Below, piece after piece: positions 35,548 through 46,581 of a stretch of DNA of 64,000 bases. Position numbers and translations under genes: made by a program. The DNA is from Perognathus longimembris pacificus (lineage: Eukaryota > Chordata > Mammalia > Rodentia > Heteromyidae): the NCBI RefSeq assembly GCF_023159225.1, contig NC_063171.1, forward strand, positions 15,451,142 through 15,515,141, given 5' to 3'. How positions within the stretch are numbered: position 1 is the stretch's first letter; every line of letters starts with the position of its first letter. Under the pieces are notes generated by a model that was given only the letters and a program-made list of their open reading frames with translations, was not told the origin of the DNA and searched no databases.

Positions 35548-35893
35548 ATTTTTTTTTAATTTTTATTGTCAATCTGATGTACAGAGAGGTTACAGTTTCA
35601 TACATCAGGCATTGGATACATTTCTTGTACTGTTTGTTACCTCCCTCATTACCGTTCCCTTTCCCTTTTCCCCCATGAGTTGTTCAGTTGATTTACACCA
35701 AACAGTTTTGCAAGTATTGCTTTTGTAGTCATTTGTTTTTCATCCTGTGTCTCGATTTTGGTATTCCCTTTCACTTACCTAGTTCTAATACCAGTATATA
35801 CAGTTTCCAATGTACACAGAAAAAATACAGTGATGGTGCAGGTACAACCACAGGAAGGGGATACAAGAGGATCATCAATAACAGAAGCTATTT
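35548..35893 (-). mobile_element. Young L1 3'UTR fragment
   Basis: T-rich tail complement, TTTTTATTGTCAATCTGATG, C-rich block, ending ATCATCAATAACAGAAGC. 5'-truncated at the same 3'UTR region as the copy at 13650. Confidence 0.88.
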
Positions 35894-35936
35894 TTTCCAT
35901 ATTGAATAGTGTTTGATTCATGAAAATATATAAAAA

Positions 35937-36081
35937 CGATTAGCTAGACTGCATGTAGCTCATGCCTGTAATTCTAGCTAGTCATGAAGCTGAGATCTGA
36001 ATATCGTGGTTTGAAGCCAGCCCAGACAGAAAAATACTGTGAGATTCTTATCTCCAATTAACCACTCAAAAACTGGAAGTA
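35937..36081 (+). mobile_element. 7SL/ID composite SINE, left part
   Basis: The head reads ATGTAGCTCATGCCTGTAAT, then TTATCTCCAATTAACCACTC and AAAACTGGAAGT, where the SINE sequence stops. Its right part appears at 36702-36775, so about 620 bp (L1 fragment plus GGA tract) sits inside the SINE. Confidence 0.82.
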
Positions 36082-36234
36082 AACTTGAGGAGAAGGGAAG
36101 GTGGGAGAGATATGCCTAGGAGAAAATGAAGAAGAGGGTGACACTGTTTAAAAAGAAATGAAGAAATGTGCTCCATACCGCCATACCTGACTTACATAAC
36201 AGTAACCCCTCTGTATATCACCTTTACAATTAAC
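36082..36234 (+). mobile_element. Old L1 3'-end fragment inside SINE
   Basis: Purine-rich block (GAGAAGGGAAGGTGGGAGAG), CCTGACTTACATAACAGTAA, CTCTGTATATCACCTTTACA. It ends exactly where the poly(A) tail would begin and is replaced there by the GGA tract. Confidence 0.78.
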
Positions 36235-36701
36235 GGAGGAGGAGGAGGAGGAGGAGGAGGAGGAGGAGGAGGAGGAGGAGGAGGAGGAGGAGGAGGAGGA
36301 GGAGGAGGAGGAGGAGGAGGAGGAGGAGGAGGAGGAGGAGGAGGAGGAGGAGGAGGAGGAGGAGGAGGAGGAGGAGGAGGAGGAGGAGGAGGAGGAGGAG
36401 GAGGAGGAGGAGGAGGAGGAGGAGGAGGAGGAGGAGGAGGAGGAGGAGGAGGAGGAGGAGGAGGAGGAGGAGGAGGAGGAGGAGGAGGAGGAGGAGGAGG
36501 AGGAGGAGGAGGAGGAGGAGGAGGAGGAGGAGGAGGAGGAGGAGGAGGAGGAGGAGGAGGAGGAGGAGGAGGAGGAGGAGGAGGAGGAGGAGGAGGAGGA
36601 GGAGGAGGAGGAGGAGGAGGAGGAGGAGGAGGAGGAGGAGGAGGAGGAGGAGGAGGAGGAGGAGGAGGAGGAGGAGGAGGAGGAGGAGGAGGAGGAGGAG
36701 G
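36235..36701. repeat. Giant perfect (GGA)n tract, about 155 units
   Basis: 467 bases of GGA with no interruption visible on either strand. The plus strand is pure purine and the minus strand pure pyrimidine. Open frames across it (poly-Gly, and on the minus strand poly-Ser, poly-Pro and poly-Leu) are consequences of the repeat. It lies at the tail position of an old L1 fragment, a common seeding site for microsatellites. Such DNA is known to favour triplex (H-DNA) and G-rich tetraplex forms. Exact length may be an assembly or polymorphism issue. Confidence 0.97.
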
Positions 36702-36775
36702 TTGAGTGCTTCCCTTGAGCAAAATAGCACAGTAACAGAGCCCAGACACTGAGTTCAAGTTCAGAGACCAGGGGG
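36702..36775 (+). mobile_element. 7SL/ID composite SINE, right part
   Basis: GTTGAGTGCTTCCCTTGAGC and GACACTGAGTTCAAGTTCAG match the SINE tail, completing the copy begun at 35937. A (GA)n run follows. Confidence 0.78.
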
Positions 36776-36778
36776 TAA

Positions 36779-36801
36779 AGGAGAGAGAGAGAGAGAGAGA
36801 G
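36779..36801. repeat. (GA)n microsatellite
   Basis: About 11 GA units at the SINE's end. Confidence 0.93.
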
Positions 36802-37196
36802 ATTAGCCAGACTTTTAGATAAAGTGTGAAATAAATATGTCAAAATCTTTCTGCATAGTAAGATAATATGATATATTTGAAAAAATAAAAGAAATGTTTA
36901 ATAATTACATTTGTATATACTACAAGTCTTATGATGTACAAAATAAAAGCACTGAATTTATAATTAAGTATGGCTGCCTATATATTAATAATATTGTCAC
37001 ATATATCTTGCTCTATGGTTATCTAATGCTTATGAAGTTCATATATTATAAAAGGACTCAAAAACATTATTCATGAGAAAATTCTCAAAAGCCTTCTTCT
37101 CATTATATCTTGTCATATTTCTAGCACCTGACTTACCATCAGGTTGATCTGCATTTCGTATCTCATCTGGAAGGTTCTTTAACATTTGGTGAAATG
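36802..37196. other. Unassigned AT-rich sequence
   Basis: Nothing recognised. Confidence 0.5.
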
Positions 37197-37209
37197 AAAA
37201 GAAGGATTT

Positions 37210-37979
37210 CACCCATCTGGTTGTTCTGTGCCACAATCGCAGCACAATTTGTCATAGCTAAAATATGGAACCAACCTAGATGTCCCTCAGTAGACGAATG
37301 GAACAGGAAATTGTGGTACATATACACAATGGAATTTTATGCCTCTATCAGAAAGAATGACATTGCCCCATTCATAAGGAAATGGAAGGACTTGGAAAAA
37401 ATTATACTAAGTGAAGTGATTCAGACCCAAAGAAATATGGACTTTATGGTCTCACTCATAGGAAATAATTAGCACAGCTTTAGGCAAGTCACAGGAGAGG
37501 ATCACAAGAGCCTAATAGCTATGCCCTTATGAACACATAAGATGATGCTAAGTGAAATGAACTCTATGTTATGGAAACAAGTGATATATCACTCTTTCAA
37601 CATGCCATATGAAACCGTAGCTTCTATTGTTGATGATCCTCTTGTATCCCCTTCCTGTTATTGTACCTGCACTATCACTGTATCTTATCTGAGTACATTA
37701 GAAACTGTATATACTGGTATTAGAACTAGGAAAGTGAAAGGGAATACCAAAATCGAGAGACACAGGATAAAGAGACAAACGACTACAAAAGCAATACTTG
37801 CAAAACTGTTTGGTGTAAATCAACTGAACAACTCATGGGGGGAGAGGGAAAGGGGAAAGAGTGAGGGAGGAATGAGGGAGGAGGTAACAAAACAGTAAAA
37901 GAAATCTATCCAATGCTTAGTATATGAAACTGTAACCTCTCTGTACATCACTTTGACAATAAATAAGAAAAAAGAAAAG
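37210..37979 (+). mobile_element. Young L1: ORF2 end plus 3'UTR
   Basis: From 37234 it reads the ORF2 C-terminus without a break: AAQFVIAKIWNQPRCPSVDE, MEFYASIRKNDIAPF, ending GNN-stop at 37470-37472; the full 3'UTR and A-rich tail follow. TSD AAAAGAAGGATTT at 37197-37209 and 37980-37992. The first 24 bases inside the TSD (37210-37233) do not match L1 and look like filler at the truncated 5' end. Confidence 0.93.
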
Positions 37980-37992
37980 AAAAGAAGGATTT

Positions 37993-38669
37993 TCTGAGAA
38001 TGATTACAATCAATTAAACACAGGCTGTGTAAAATCTGTAGCTCATAATGTAACTACAAGTGACAGAATCCAGACCCTGCAGTTCATTAAATAATGTCTC
38101 TCTCTCTTCTTGCAGAAGTCTTACTGGACAAATAGTGTACAGTATCCTGCTCCACCTTAACCCTCTTCTAGGATTATGGCGTTGTTTTGTCTTGACTCAA
38201 CCAACTCCTTCAAAATGTTTGAGCTTATTACATCCTTCTCATGTTCACTATTCACAGTCTTAAACCAGTTTTAAAAATGTCTATGCACTCATCTAAAACA
38301 TGTTCTGTAAGAAGTGAACATGAATCCAATATGGATTTTGCGAGAATTTTGCTCCCCCTGCAAATTGTTAAATGAAGCTGGTAGTCTTTAAATGCTATCC
38401 TATGTAGATCCATCTTCAGCAAACAGTAAAATGATTTTAGTATGCATGTTCAGTGTATAAATATTGATTCCTCTTTGGTTGTCTGGGTGGTTCTAGGGTT
38501 TGAAGTAAGGGACTCATACATGTTAGATGACTCTATTGCATTTATTTTTTAAGATAGTGAATCCCCTTTTCCATGAAGTGGCCTGAATCATATTCCCCGT
38601 AGTTGCACAGAACACCAGAGCTGGTAAGACAAACAAAGATGTCTTTTATGAGACCTTGCAAAGTTTTAT
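37993..38669. other. Unassigned sequence
   Basis: Nothing firmly recognised. A faint minus-strand tRNA-SINE-like patch may lie at 38490-38560. Confidence 0.45.
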
Positions 38670-38772
38670 TTATTTATTATTTGGCCCATGCTGGCCTGAC
38701 ACAATTTTCACAATTTCAACCTCCTAAGTCACTAGGATTACTACTGGCATTAGTAGCATGAATTACAATTTG
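38670..38772 (-). mobile_element. Old 7SL-type SINE fragment
   Basis: Antisense head: CATGCTGGCCTGACACAATT, CAACCTCCTAAGTCACTAGG, GCATTAGTAGCATGAATTAC. Strongly diverged. Confidence 0.6.
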
Positions 38773-38773
38773 C

Positions 38774-38809
<36 letters not shown>
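38774..38809. repeat. (GT)n microsatellite
   Basis: About 17 GT units, next to an old SINE. Confidence 0.95.
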
Positions 38810-38812
<3 letters not shown>

Positions 38813-38819
38813 TAAATTA

Positions 38820-39243
38820 TATATGTGTGTGTATACTAGTATGTATGTGTATATATCTGATTATTTTTCGTAGCAGTATCATTATTGTACACAACTTATA
38901 TAGTTGAAGGCTTGTACTTTGTTCATGGCTGAATGTTTTGTGATTCCATTTTTTTCTTTTAACATTAAAATTGCCTTTTATAACATTTATTCCTATGAAT
39001 TTTTTGAAATTAATTTTAAAAGTATGTCTTCTGTATACACAGTTGTACTGAAAGCCAGTCTGATAGATTTAGAAAATGCAGTATACTATTAAATTATTTA
39101 CATTACTATCTTTTCCTTTTTGAAATATGAGTTGAAATTATGATTACAATATAATAATACCAAGAATATTTTGAGCATCTGTGATATACTTTATATATTT
39201 TAATTCATTTGTGTCTAGACTTTATCCTATAGAAAAATGTACA
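38820..39243. other. Unassigned AT-rich sequence
   Basis: Nothing recognised. Confidence 0.5.
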
Positions 39244-39745
39244 TGATTAGGTTAGTCATAGCAGAAGACCACAATAGCCCAATAGCTATGCCCGTATGAA
39301 TACATAAGATGATTCTAAAGGAAATGTATCCACATTATGGAAACAAGTGATATATCATTGTTGTAATTATTTTCAACATGCCATGTGAAACCATACCTTT
39401 TTTTTTCTATTTTTCTCTTGTATTACATTCCCTTGTTTTTATCCCTGCTGTCACTGTATCTGATCTTAGTACCCTGGATACTGTATATATGTGTATTAGA
39501 ACTAGGGAAGGGAAAGGGAATACTAAAATCGAGAGACAAGGGATAAATGATAAACCATTCCAAAGGCAATATTTACAAAACCATTTGGTGTAAACTCATG
39601 GGGGGAGAGGGAAATGGGGAGGAGAGAGTGGTGGAGGGGGGTAATGAGGGAGGAAATACAAGCTGAATCAGAAATGTACTCATTGCCTTACATATGAAAG
39701 TGTAACCCCACTGTACTTCACTGTGACAATAAATAAAAAATGCAA
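39244..39745 (+). mobile_element. L1 3'UTR fragment (older variant)
   Basis: Shares with 9990-10525 the T-rich block after CATGCCATGTGAAACCATAC. It continues through the G-rich tract (39598-39650) to CTTCACTGTGACAATAAATA and an A-rich tail. Confidence 0.9.
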
Positions 39746-40764
39746 AAAAAAAGAATTAGACAAGAAATCAGAACATAATTAACTTTATTACTGTACAGAA
39801 AACAATAAAATAATTCAGCAGGACTCAGACCTGAAATGGAGATCTGTATGTACTAGAAAATCATTTCCCCTTACAGTCACTACTCAGCCCTTTGATTTGT
39901 GAGTTCTGTACCTACAGAACTAACTAACAGTAGATTGGAAATGGTTTTCATTTTTAATTGCATCCATAGTGAGTGTTCACATTTTTCCTTATTCCATAGC
40001 ATAAAGCATAATAATTATTCACATACAATTTAAATTTTGTTATGGTTTACAAATAATGGAGATATGATTTAAATTAGAGAATATACATAGATTTCATGCA
40101 AATATTAGGCCACTTTATATATGCAGTATAAGCATCTATGGATTTTAATATCTGCAGGAATCTTGGAAGTGGTTCCCTGTGGATACCAAGGAACAAAGCT
40201 TTCAACAATGATTTGTGTACAATGTCTTTTTTATTTCTCTTGAAAGATTCTATTGTAGTTCACAGATTTATATTGAAAACAATTTTGAATAAATGTTCAA
40301 TATAAAAGAAGTAGCTGCATTTAAACATCTTATAGTCAGATAAATGTAGTTGTTTTGAAATACAGTCTTAATTACATGTGAACTAGACCAAAAAAAGACA
40401 AAAATAATTCATCTGAAACAAATAATACAAATACAAAACCATCTGGTGATACAGTAAAATATTTTAATATTTGGTTCAGTTACAATTATTTAGTTTAGAA
40501 AATAAGTCTAAAGAAAATGAAGTCAAGAACTTCTCACACTTTATTAAGACATAACATAGTCACAAAGAAATTAAATCTAGTAAGTAGAGCATTTTTGTGT
40601 ATGAGAAACAATTGCTATAAACTTACTTGTAATTAAATCCATTAAAAATATGAACAAATTTTTATTCTTACTTTTTCTTCCAAAGAATTTGGGCCCATCA
40701 TTTGCATTTTGAAAATCTATACTCTCAACCTCCTTTTATTTATTTTTTATCTATTGTTTCTTTT
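39746..40764. other. Unassigned AT-rich sequence
   Basis: Nothing recognised. Confidence 0.5.
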
Positions 40765-40960
40765 TGGTAGGACGCAGGTTCGAACTGAGGGACTGGCACT
40801 AGCTAGGCAGCCCATCAACCACTTGAACCACTCCTTAAGCAAGCATTTTTTTGCTTCAGTTATTTTTCAGATAGAATCTTGTCCTTCAGCCTCCTTCTCC
40901 CTTAGATGTAGTTTTTCTACTTGTGCTTCTCACATAGTTTAGATTACAAATATGTAAAAA
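40765..40960 (-). mobile_element. Old SINE fragment
   Basis: Minus-strand traces of a tRNA-derived unit (GGTTCGAACTGAGGGACTGG, ACTTGAACCACTCCTTAAGC), then a decayed 7SL-like head (TTCAGCCTCCTTCTCCCTTA). Confidence 0.5.
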
Positions 40961-41289
40961 GAGTCTTTGTTTGCTGCTTGGATTTGAATCTTTCTAACTT
41001 TCTTACTTGACTAACCTCTAACAGCAATCCTCCCAACATCTGCTTCCCAAGTATTTGGGGTTATAAGTGTGTAGCATTCTTCTGGACCCCTTCCTAAAAC
41101 TACTTAACACTACAAAGAAGCAATAATTTTCAGGGTGATCCCTTTGCCTCTCTTTTATTTTTAAGTATGTGTTTGCAACCTGTAAACAAGGAGGAAATAA
41201 GTGAAGGACATTTTTCTGCCTAGTGTTGGATATTGCCATTAAGTAATAACGATGTGGAAGAAGTTGAGAGGATGATTTCTGTCAAACAC

Positions 41290-41406
41290 AGAGGTCCCCT
41301 GTAATCCTAGCTCCTCAGAGCCAGAGCTCAAAGAATCTCAAGTGAAAGCCAGCTCAGGCAAGGAAATCCTTGAGAGGCTAATCTCCAGTTAACCAGCAAA
41401 AAACAG
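41290..41406 (+). mobile_element. 7SL-type SINE head fragment
   Basis: CCTGTAATCCTAGCTCCTCA, AAGCCAGCTCAGGCAAGGAA, TAATCTCCAGTTAACCAGCA. Cut by the adjoining L1 fragment. Confidence 0.78.
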
Positions 41407-41705
41407 TACCCTGGGTAATGAGTATATGTTTATCGGAAGTAGGGAACTAGGGAAGGGAAGGGGAACATCAAAATGGAGAGACAAAGGGTAAAAGGTGAAC
41501 CAATGCAACAGCAATACTTAGAAAATAATATATATGTATATATACAGATATATACTGTAATCCAACTGTACAACTAGGGGGGTATAGGAAGGGGGGAGGA
41601 AAATGAGGGAGGAGCTAACAAGTTTGATAAGAAATGTACTCACTGACTTATGTATGAAACTATAATCCTTCTGTATATCACTTTGACAATAAATAGATTA
41701 ATAAG
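41407..41705 (+). mobile_element. L1 3'UTR fragment (older variant)
   Basis: GTACCCTGGGTAATGAGTAT aligns with 39468 onward. The G-rich tract is at 41574-41600; it ends ATCACTTTGACAATAAATAG. A TATATG insertion lies at 41527-41555. Confidence 0.85.
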
Positions 41706-41721
41706 AAAAAGTAGAAAAATA

Positions 41722-42100
41722 AAGCTGGTGCTGCTAGCTCATGCCTGTAATCCTAGCTACATGGGTTGATGAATTCTGAGGATCATGTTAAAAAGTTAGC
41801 CACCATAGGAAAACCCATGAGACTTGTATCTCCAATTATTCCCAAGAAACTGTAAGTAGAACTGTGGTTCAAAATGGTAGAGTATTAGGCTAAAGTCAAA
41901 GAGTTTGAGGACAGTGCCAATACTCTGCATTCAAGCCCAAACACCACCACCAATAACAGCAACAAAACAAACAAACAAGCAGAAAATGGAGCTGTAGCTC
42001 AAGTGCACTAGCACTAGTCCCAAAACAAAAGCAAACAAAAAACTAATTCAAGGAAAGGATCCAGGCCCTGAGTCCTGAGTTCAAGCTCCAGGGCTGACAT
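41722..42100 (+). mobile_element. 7SL/ID composite SINE plus extra ID-like tail unit
   Basis: Head at 41722 (GCTCATGCCTGTAATCCTAG); tail at 41850-41945 (ATTCAAGCCCAAACACC). A second tail-like unit follows at 41985-42100 (GGAGCTGTAGCTCAAGTGCA, CCCTGAGTCCTGAGTTCAAG), giving a head-tail-tail arrangement. Confidence 0.72.
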
Positions 42101-42284
42101 ATATACACACATATTCACTGGGGAAGGGCATAATGAGGTGTTTTTAATCACAACAACTTCATCAAACCTAACACTACAGGAAGTATAGTCATCTGAGAAT
42201 GCTCTTCCAATGAAGTAGAGATTGAATTAAAATCACAATATTAATTTTTATCTATGATCATATTTCAAACCAATGTTTATATTC

Positions 42285-42340
42285 TCAGCCTCTTGAGTAG
42301 CTAGGATTTCAGGCATGAGCCACAGGCCTCTGGCTATATG
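42285..42340 (-). mobile_element. 7SL-type SINE head scrap
   Basis: CTCAGCCTCTTGAGTAGCTA and GGCATGAGCCACAGGCC, the antisense head only. Confidence 0.7.
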
Positions 42341-42345
42341 TGTAC

Positions 42346-43068
42346 TGGTAAAAGAAAATATGTGAAATACCATGACTTCCAAAGTCATTTTTCATTTCCA
42401 AAGTCTTGTGTTACCTTTCATCAGGATTATTAGAGAGGAGAGGACTGAATGACCTCAAATGCCTAGAATCAACTTTACAAATGTGAAAAGGGCATAATAC
42501 AAATACAAGTGGTCTACAAAATAATAAAAATTGTAACCTCTCAGGTAATACATTTTTATGGAGCTAGTTTGTATTCTAAGACAGCAATACTTACTATTTT
42601 AGTTATTATAGTGAAATCATCCAAAATTATTGCTATTTATACAGGATTGGTTTCTAATAAGCAAGTTTGAATCTTTTTTTTTTCTTTACAAAAAGAAAAA
42701 GAAACAAGAAGCGTAATTAACAATATCTATCTGCTCACACTCGGTGTTAAATTTCCCATTTGTGCATTTTTGGAATGCAGAACCCATTAAACTATGAAGG
42801 AGCAATTATTCAGTCATTCATGGAGTGGCTTGGCTTTTGTCTCTTAAGCTTGGAGAGAGTTGACATTAATCTCAGTAGACTTTCTGGAGCAGTCTAAGGA
42901 CAAAACTGTGTGCCAAAAGCAAGAGGAAAGGGAAACTAACCTTTCACACAAATCATATTACCATAATATTCATTCGATAACTACAAGCGTATTTCTTTCC
43001 TTCCAAGATAATTGAAATCCTAAAATACATATTAAAATTCAGAAAGGCTAAGATAACTTTCCATTATT
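42346..43068. other. Unassigned sequence
   Basis: No repeat or gene recognised. Confidence 0.5.
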
Positions 43069-43477
43069 GTTGTAGAGCTGACTCCATCTTGATTAGCAAA
43101 ACATATTAGGAAATGTTGGGGAGTAGATTAGGTCAACCTGACCCCAAAATTCTGCTTCTGTAAATGGCTTGTTTAACTTGTGTGTTGCTTGCTCTACCCC
43201 CTGCATCAAGACCCTACATCTGTGCTACGCTTTTACCTTTATAAACCCCAATTTGAGAACTGCTCAGGGTCACAGTGGCAGCTCCCCAGTCTGCCCTGTA
43301 TCCCTGGCCAGTGAACCCACTTTTCACTGTCGCAGTTCAGCTCCCAAGTCTATGATTCATCCCTGGCCAGTCAGTTGACTTTCTGCTTCCCCAATAAATC
43401 CATCCTTTTTTTGAGACTGTCTCTGAGTGGAGAACTCCTGGAGGAACGAGGAATCCCCTCCATCGAATCCCGTAACA
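43069..43477 (+). mobile_element. Solo LTR-like element (endogenous retrovirus remnant)
   Basis: About 405 bp, GC-richer than its surroundings, bounded by TG (43069 or 43071) and CA (43477). It contains a TATA-like TTTATAAACCCC near 43240 and CCCCAATAAA near 43391, at the spacing and context of promoter and poly(A) signal in gammaretrovirus-type LTRs. An imperfect direct repeat of about 45 bp (CAGCTCCC...TCCCTGGCCAGT) occurs at 43279 and 43338. No internal retroviral genes adjoin it, so recombination to a solo LTR is likely. No convincing 4-6 bp TSD was found. Confidence 0.65.
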
Positions 43478-43571
43478 TTTCTAACCCAGTAACAACTATA
43501 AATTTTCATAAGATTGAATTATACTCAATTTCATCGTATTAACTATGATAGTTTGCTTTAATTTTTATTTT

Positions 43572-43574
<3 letters not shown>

Positions 43575-43608
<34 letters not shown>

Positions 43609-43799
43609 GCCAGTCCTGGGCCTTGGACTCAGGGCCTGAGCACTGTCCCTAGCTTCTTTTTGCTCAAGGCTAGCACTCTGCCACTTGAGCCACAGCGCCG
43701 CTTCTGGCCGTTTTCTGTATATGTGGTGCTGGGGAATCGAACCTAGGGCCTCGTGTATCCGAGGCAGGCACTCTTGCCACTAGGCTATACCCCCAGCCC
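43575..43799 (-). mobile_element. Dimeric ID-type SINE
   Basis: Minus strand with a pure tail of about 34 T (43574-43607). A perfect 16-bp TSD, TAATTTTTATTTTTCT, lies at 43559-43574 and 43800-43815. A recent insertion. Confidence 0.95.
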
Positions 43800-43815
43800 T
43801 AATTTTTATTTTTCT

Positions 43816-45470
43816 AAAAAATTAGTTGAGCAGCTTTGCTGACAGCAGACCTGTGTTCCAATTTCAGCCTTGTTTAACCATGCAATTATCATCAATGCAT
43901 CTGCTTCTCTTTTCCCATTGACACTAGTGGAGTAAGCTTTGCTTCTTTTTCAGTCTATTCACTTTAATAGTATTCTTGGAACCATGCCAATTTGCTAATA
44001 GGAATAAAAAGAAAGTTCAGCACAACACTTGTACTTCAGAGGATATATTTTATAAAATGTAATAAACACAAACTCTTTGAATGTTAAATCTCTATCATCT
44101 GTGTGTATATGTGTGTGGTGTGTAACCTTTTGCCTTTTGCTCCAAAGAATTGGCCTTTCTCCTTATCTCCATTTCCTTTCTGTCAAATTGCTTACAGCTC
44201 TGATGTTAAAAATAATAATTGTTATTTTTAGTAGCTTCATTTTCTATGAATTACATTGAAAATAAAACTAAATCACAACTACAGAGACTCACAAATTTAT
44301 TTCAAATTTTAAAAATATTACTAAGAAATCTGTGTGTAGGTTTTTCTCACATCACTCAATTCCTTTGAATAATTTACATCTTTGCTCTCTCATAACTCCA
44401 CTAGGATATTGCTTTATTTCAGTATGATAAATTCACCCGAAGCTTATGGCTGACTGTACTTACAGAGATACAAAAACAGTTGTATGTATACAAGTCTTAA
44501 TTTTATGATGTAACTAAAGTTTTTTTTTTTAGCAGACATGTCTATTTTTAGCCATCCAATTTCTTGTACTGTTTAGATGTGAAATCATCACGAAGCAGAT
44601 ATTTCCCAAGGACAAATATTGCCTTAAGAAGAATTTAGCTGACATGTATCTATGAACTATCTGTAGCATTTCCATTTCCAAAGGTACATTACACAAATCT
44701 CCAAGGCTGCATGCTCTCCAAGGCACATTAGTAAATATCTGCAAGGTTTCCATTTTCCTGACAGAAACAATTACAAGTGCCATGCAAGAATAATTTCACA
44801 CAGAGTTGAGGCAGCTATCAGAACTCTCATAGGTAACAGTGGCAAATGTTTATGCAAATGTTATTTAGCTTTTCACCTTAACTTAAGAAATCAGGTTGCT
44901 GAATTTAGTGCCTTTCTTGTATTGTCAGTGTAGCTCTAAAGAAAGAGAAGGATAATTTTTTAAGGGTGAAAGTATGATTATGTTCACTTTAAACCTATAT
45001 GTTTGAAAAAAATACTGTGGTGTGTTTTCACTAGGGAATTCTTGTATTTCCTCTTTCATTTCTGTGAGGAAAGAAGGAAAGCCATCTGGCTAGTTCAAAC
45101 ATATGAAGTTGTGCTTCTATATATAAATGGTGGCATATGGAAGGGGAGGCTTGCTGTTCTGTGTGTTCCTGGAAATACTTAGAGATTCATTTCCCCTCAG
45201 AAATGTACATGATATGCTTCATCCAACACAATACATGAGATCCCTGAAAATATTACTAAACATGGGAAGTTGCTTCCATGCAGCAATTTAAAAAAAATCT
45301 TGATAGTTCAAGTGTATATTTTGCTTATTTAAAGTGCTTCCTTTTAAAGATAGATATATATGTACTTTCATACTCTGCTTCCCAGGACCTGCTGAAATTA
45401 TACTTAAAACAAAAGTAGGCAAATATAGAAGTGATAAAGAATAATCACGGTAGAAGGTATAATAAATGTC
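43816..45470. other. Unassigned sequence
   Basis: About 1.65 kb without recognised repeats or gene structure. Confidence 0.5.
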
Positions 45471-45471
45471 C

Positions 45472-45700
45472 ATGATGTTGGTGGCTTATACCTACAATAC
45501 TAGCTACTCAAGAGTCTGAGAAATGAAGGTCACAGTTTGAGGTAAGCCAACACAGGAAATTTCAGTGAGAGCCTTTATCTCCAATTAATCACAAAAAAGC
45601 TATAGTGGCTCAAGTGATGGGTGCCACCCCTCAGTAAAAAAGCTAAAGTACAGCACTACAACACTCAGACCCTGAGATCAAGCTCCAATACTGGCAGAAG
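45472..45700 (+). mobile_element. 7SL/ID composite SINE
   Basis: GTTGGTGGCTTATACCTACA head, TTTATCTCCAATTAATCAC join, TAGTGGCTCAAGTGATGGGT tail start, CAGACCCTGAGATCAAGCTC tail end. Moderately diverged. Confidence 0.82.
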
Positions 45701-45896
45701 ATGAAGAAAGAGGAGAAGGAGGAAGGGGAAGAGTAAGAGGAAGAAGAGAACAAAGACAAAGGAGGAGGAAAAAAGGAAGAAGAAGATGGGGAGGACAGGG
45801 GAGAGAAGGAAGAGGGGGAGGAAAAAGAAGAAGAAGAAGAAGAGGAGGAGGAGGAGGAGGAGGAGAAAGAGGAGGAAGAAGAAGAAGAAAAAAAGA
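45701..45896. repeat. Purine-only tract at SINE tail
   Basis: GAA/GGA/GAAG mixture, nearly 200 bp with almost no pyrimidine on the plus strand, starting at the SINE tail. The long minus-strand frame across it (Pro/Leu/Ser-rich) is an artefact. Confidence 0.93.
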
Positions 45897-46255
45897 GTTA
45901 ATCTTTAGACAGATCTTTGCTGTATGGAGACCCATCAGATGAGTAGAAAGGACCATTCTCCAGACAGAAACCAAACAAAAAAGACTTGCATCTTGAAACA
46001 GATGGTCAAGATATGGCAAAATCATTCCAATATCACACAACATAAAGTACACTTATATTCCTGTTGCTCTGCATATTGATACCTCTGTACAGGTCAGAAA
46101 ATGTAAAATTTCTCCAGGGTATTTGAACTGGATAGAGAGGTTGTGAGATTTTTGTCTCTCACTCAGTTGTAGATCCCACATCCTTTCTAACTTTTCAGTC
46201 AAACTCCAGGGCTCAGTAACTGAGTTTTCAATACATGAACTCTAATAGCAGATGA
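45897..46255. other. Unassigned sequence
   Basis: Nothing recognised. Confidence 0.5.
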
Positions 46256-46300
<45 letters not shown>

Positions 46301-46302
46301 AA
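46256..46302. repeat. (GATA)n microsatellite
   Basis: About 11 ATAG units. Confidence 0.96.
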
Positions 46303-46581
46303 GATATATATGATATATATAGTTAAAGAAATTAAATGTGGTTTTTGTTTCCTCAGCGTAACAATGCAAATATATATTATACTCATCAAAAACAGGGGTA
46401 TTGAAATGATATAAATAGGAGCCTGTCAATAGTAAGACAAATGATCACTTCATAATAAAAATATGATCAATTCTAAAAACATACACAATATAGGTAATGT
46501 ATATATGCACATGCGTGCATAAATAAAAACATAGGTTTCAAAATAAAATAGAGAATATCATAGAAATAAAAAGGAAATAAA

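Noticed and set aside
36148..36843. Very long open frames over the GGA tract (poly-Gly, poly-Ser, poly-Pro, poly-Leu)
   Set aside because: They are produced by the trinucleotide repeat itself, occur on both strands at once, and have no coding flanks.
43169..43378. 69-codon open frame in the LTR-like element
   Set aside because: It covers the promoter and poly(A) region of an LTR, which does not normally encode protein.
45678..46052. 124-codon Pro/Leu/Ser-rich minus-strand frame
   Set aside because: Lies over a purine-only tract attached to a SINE tail.
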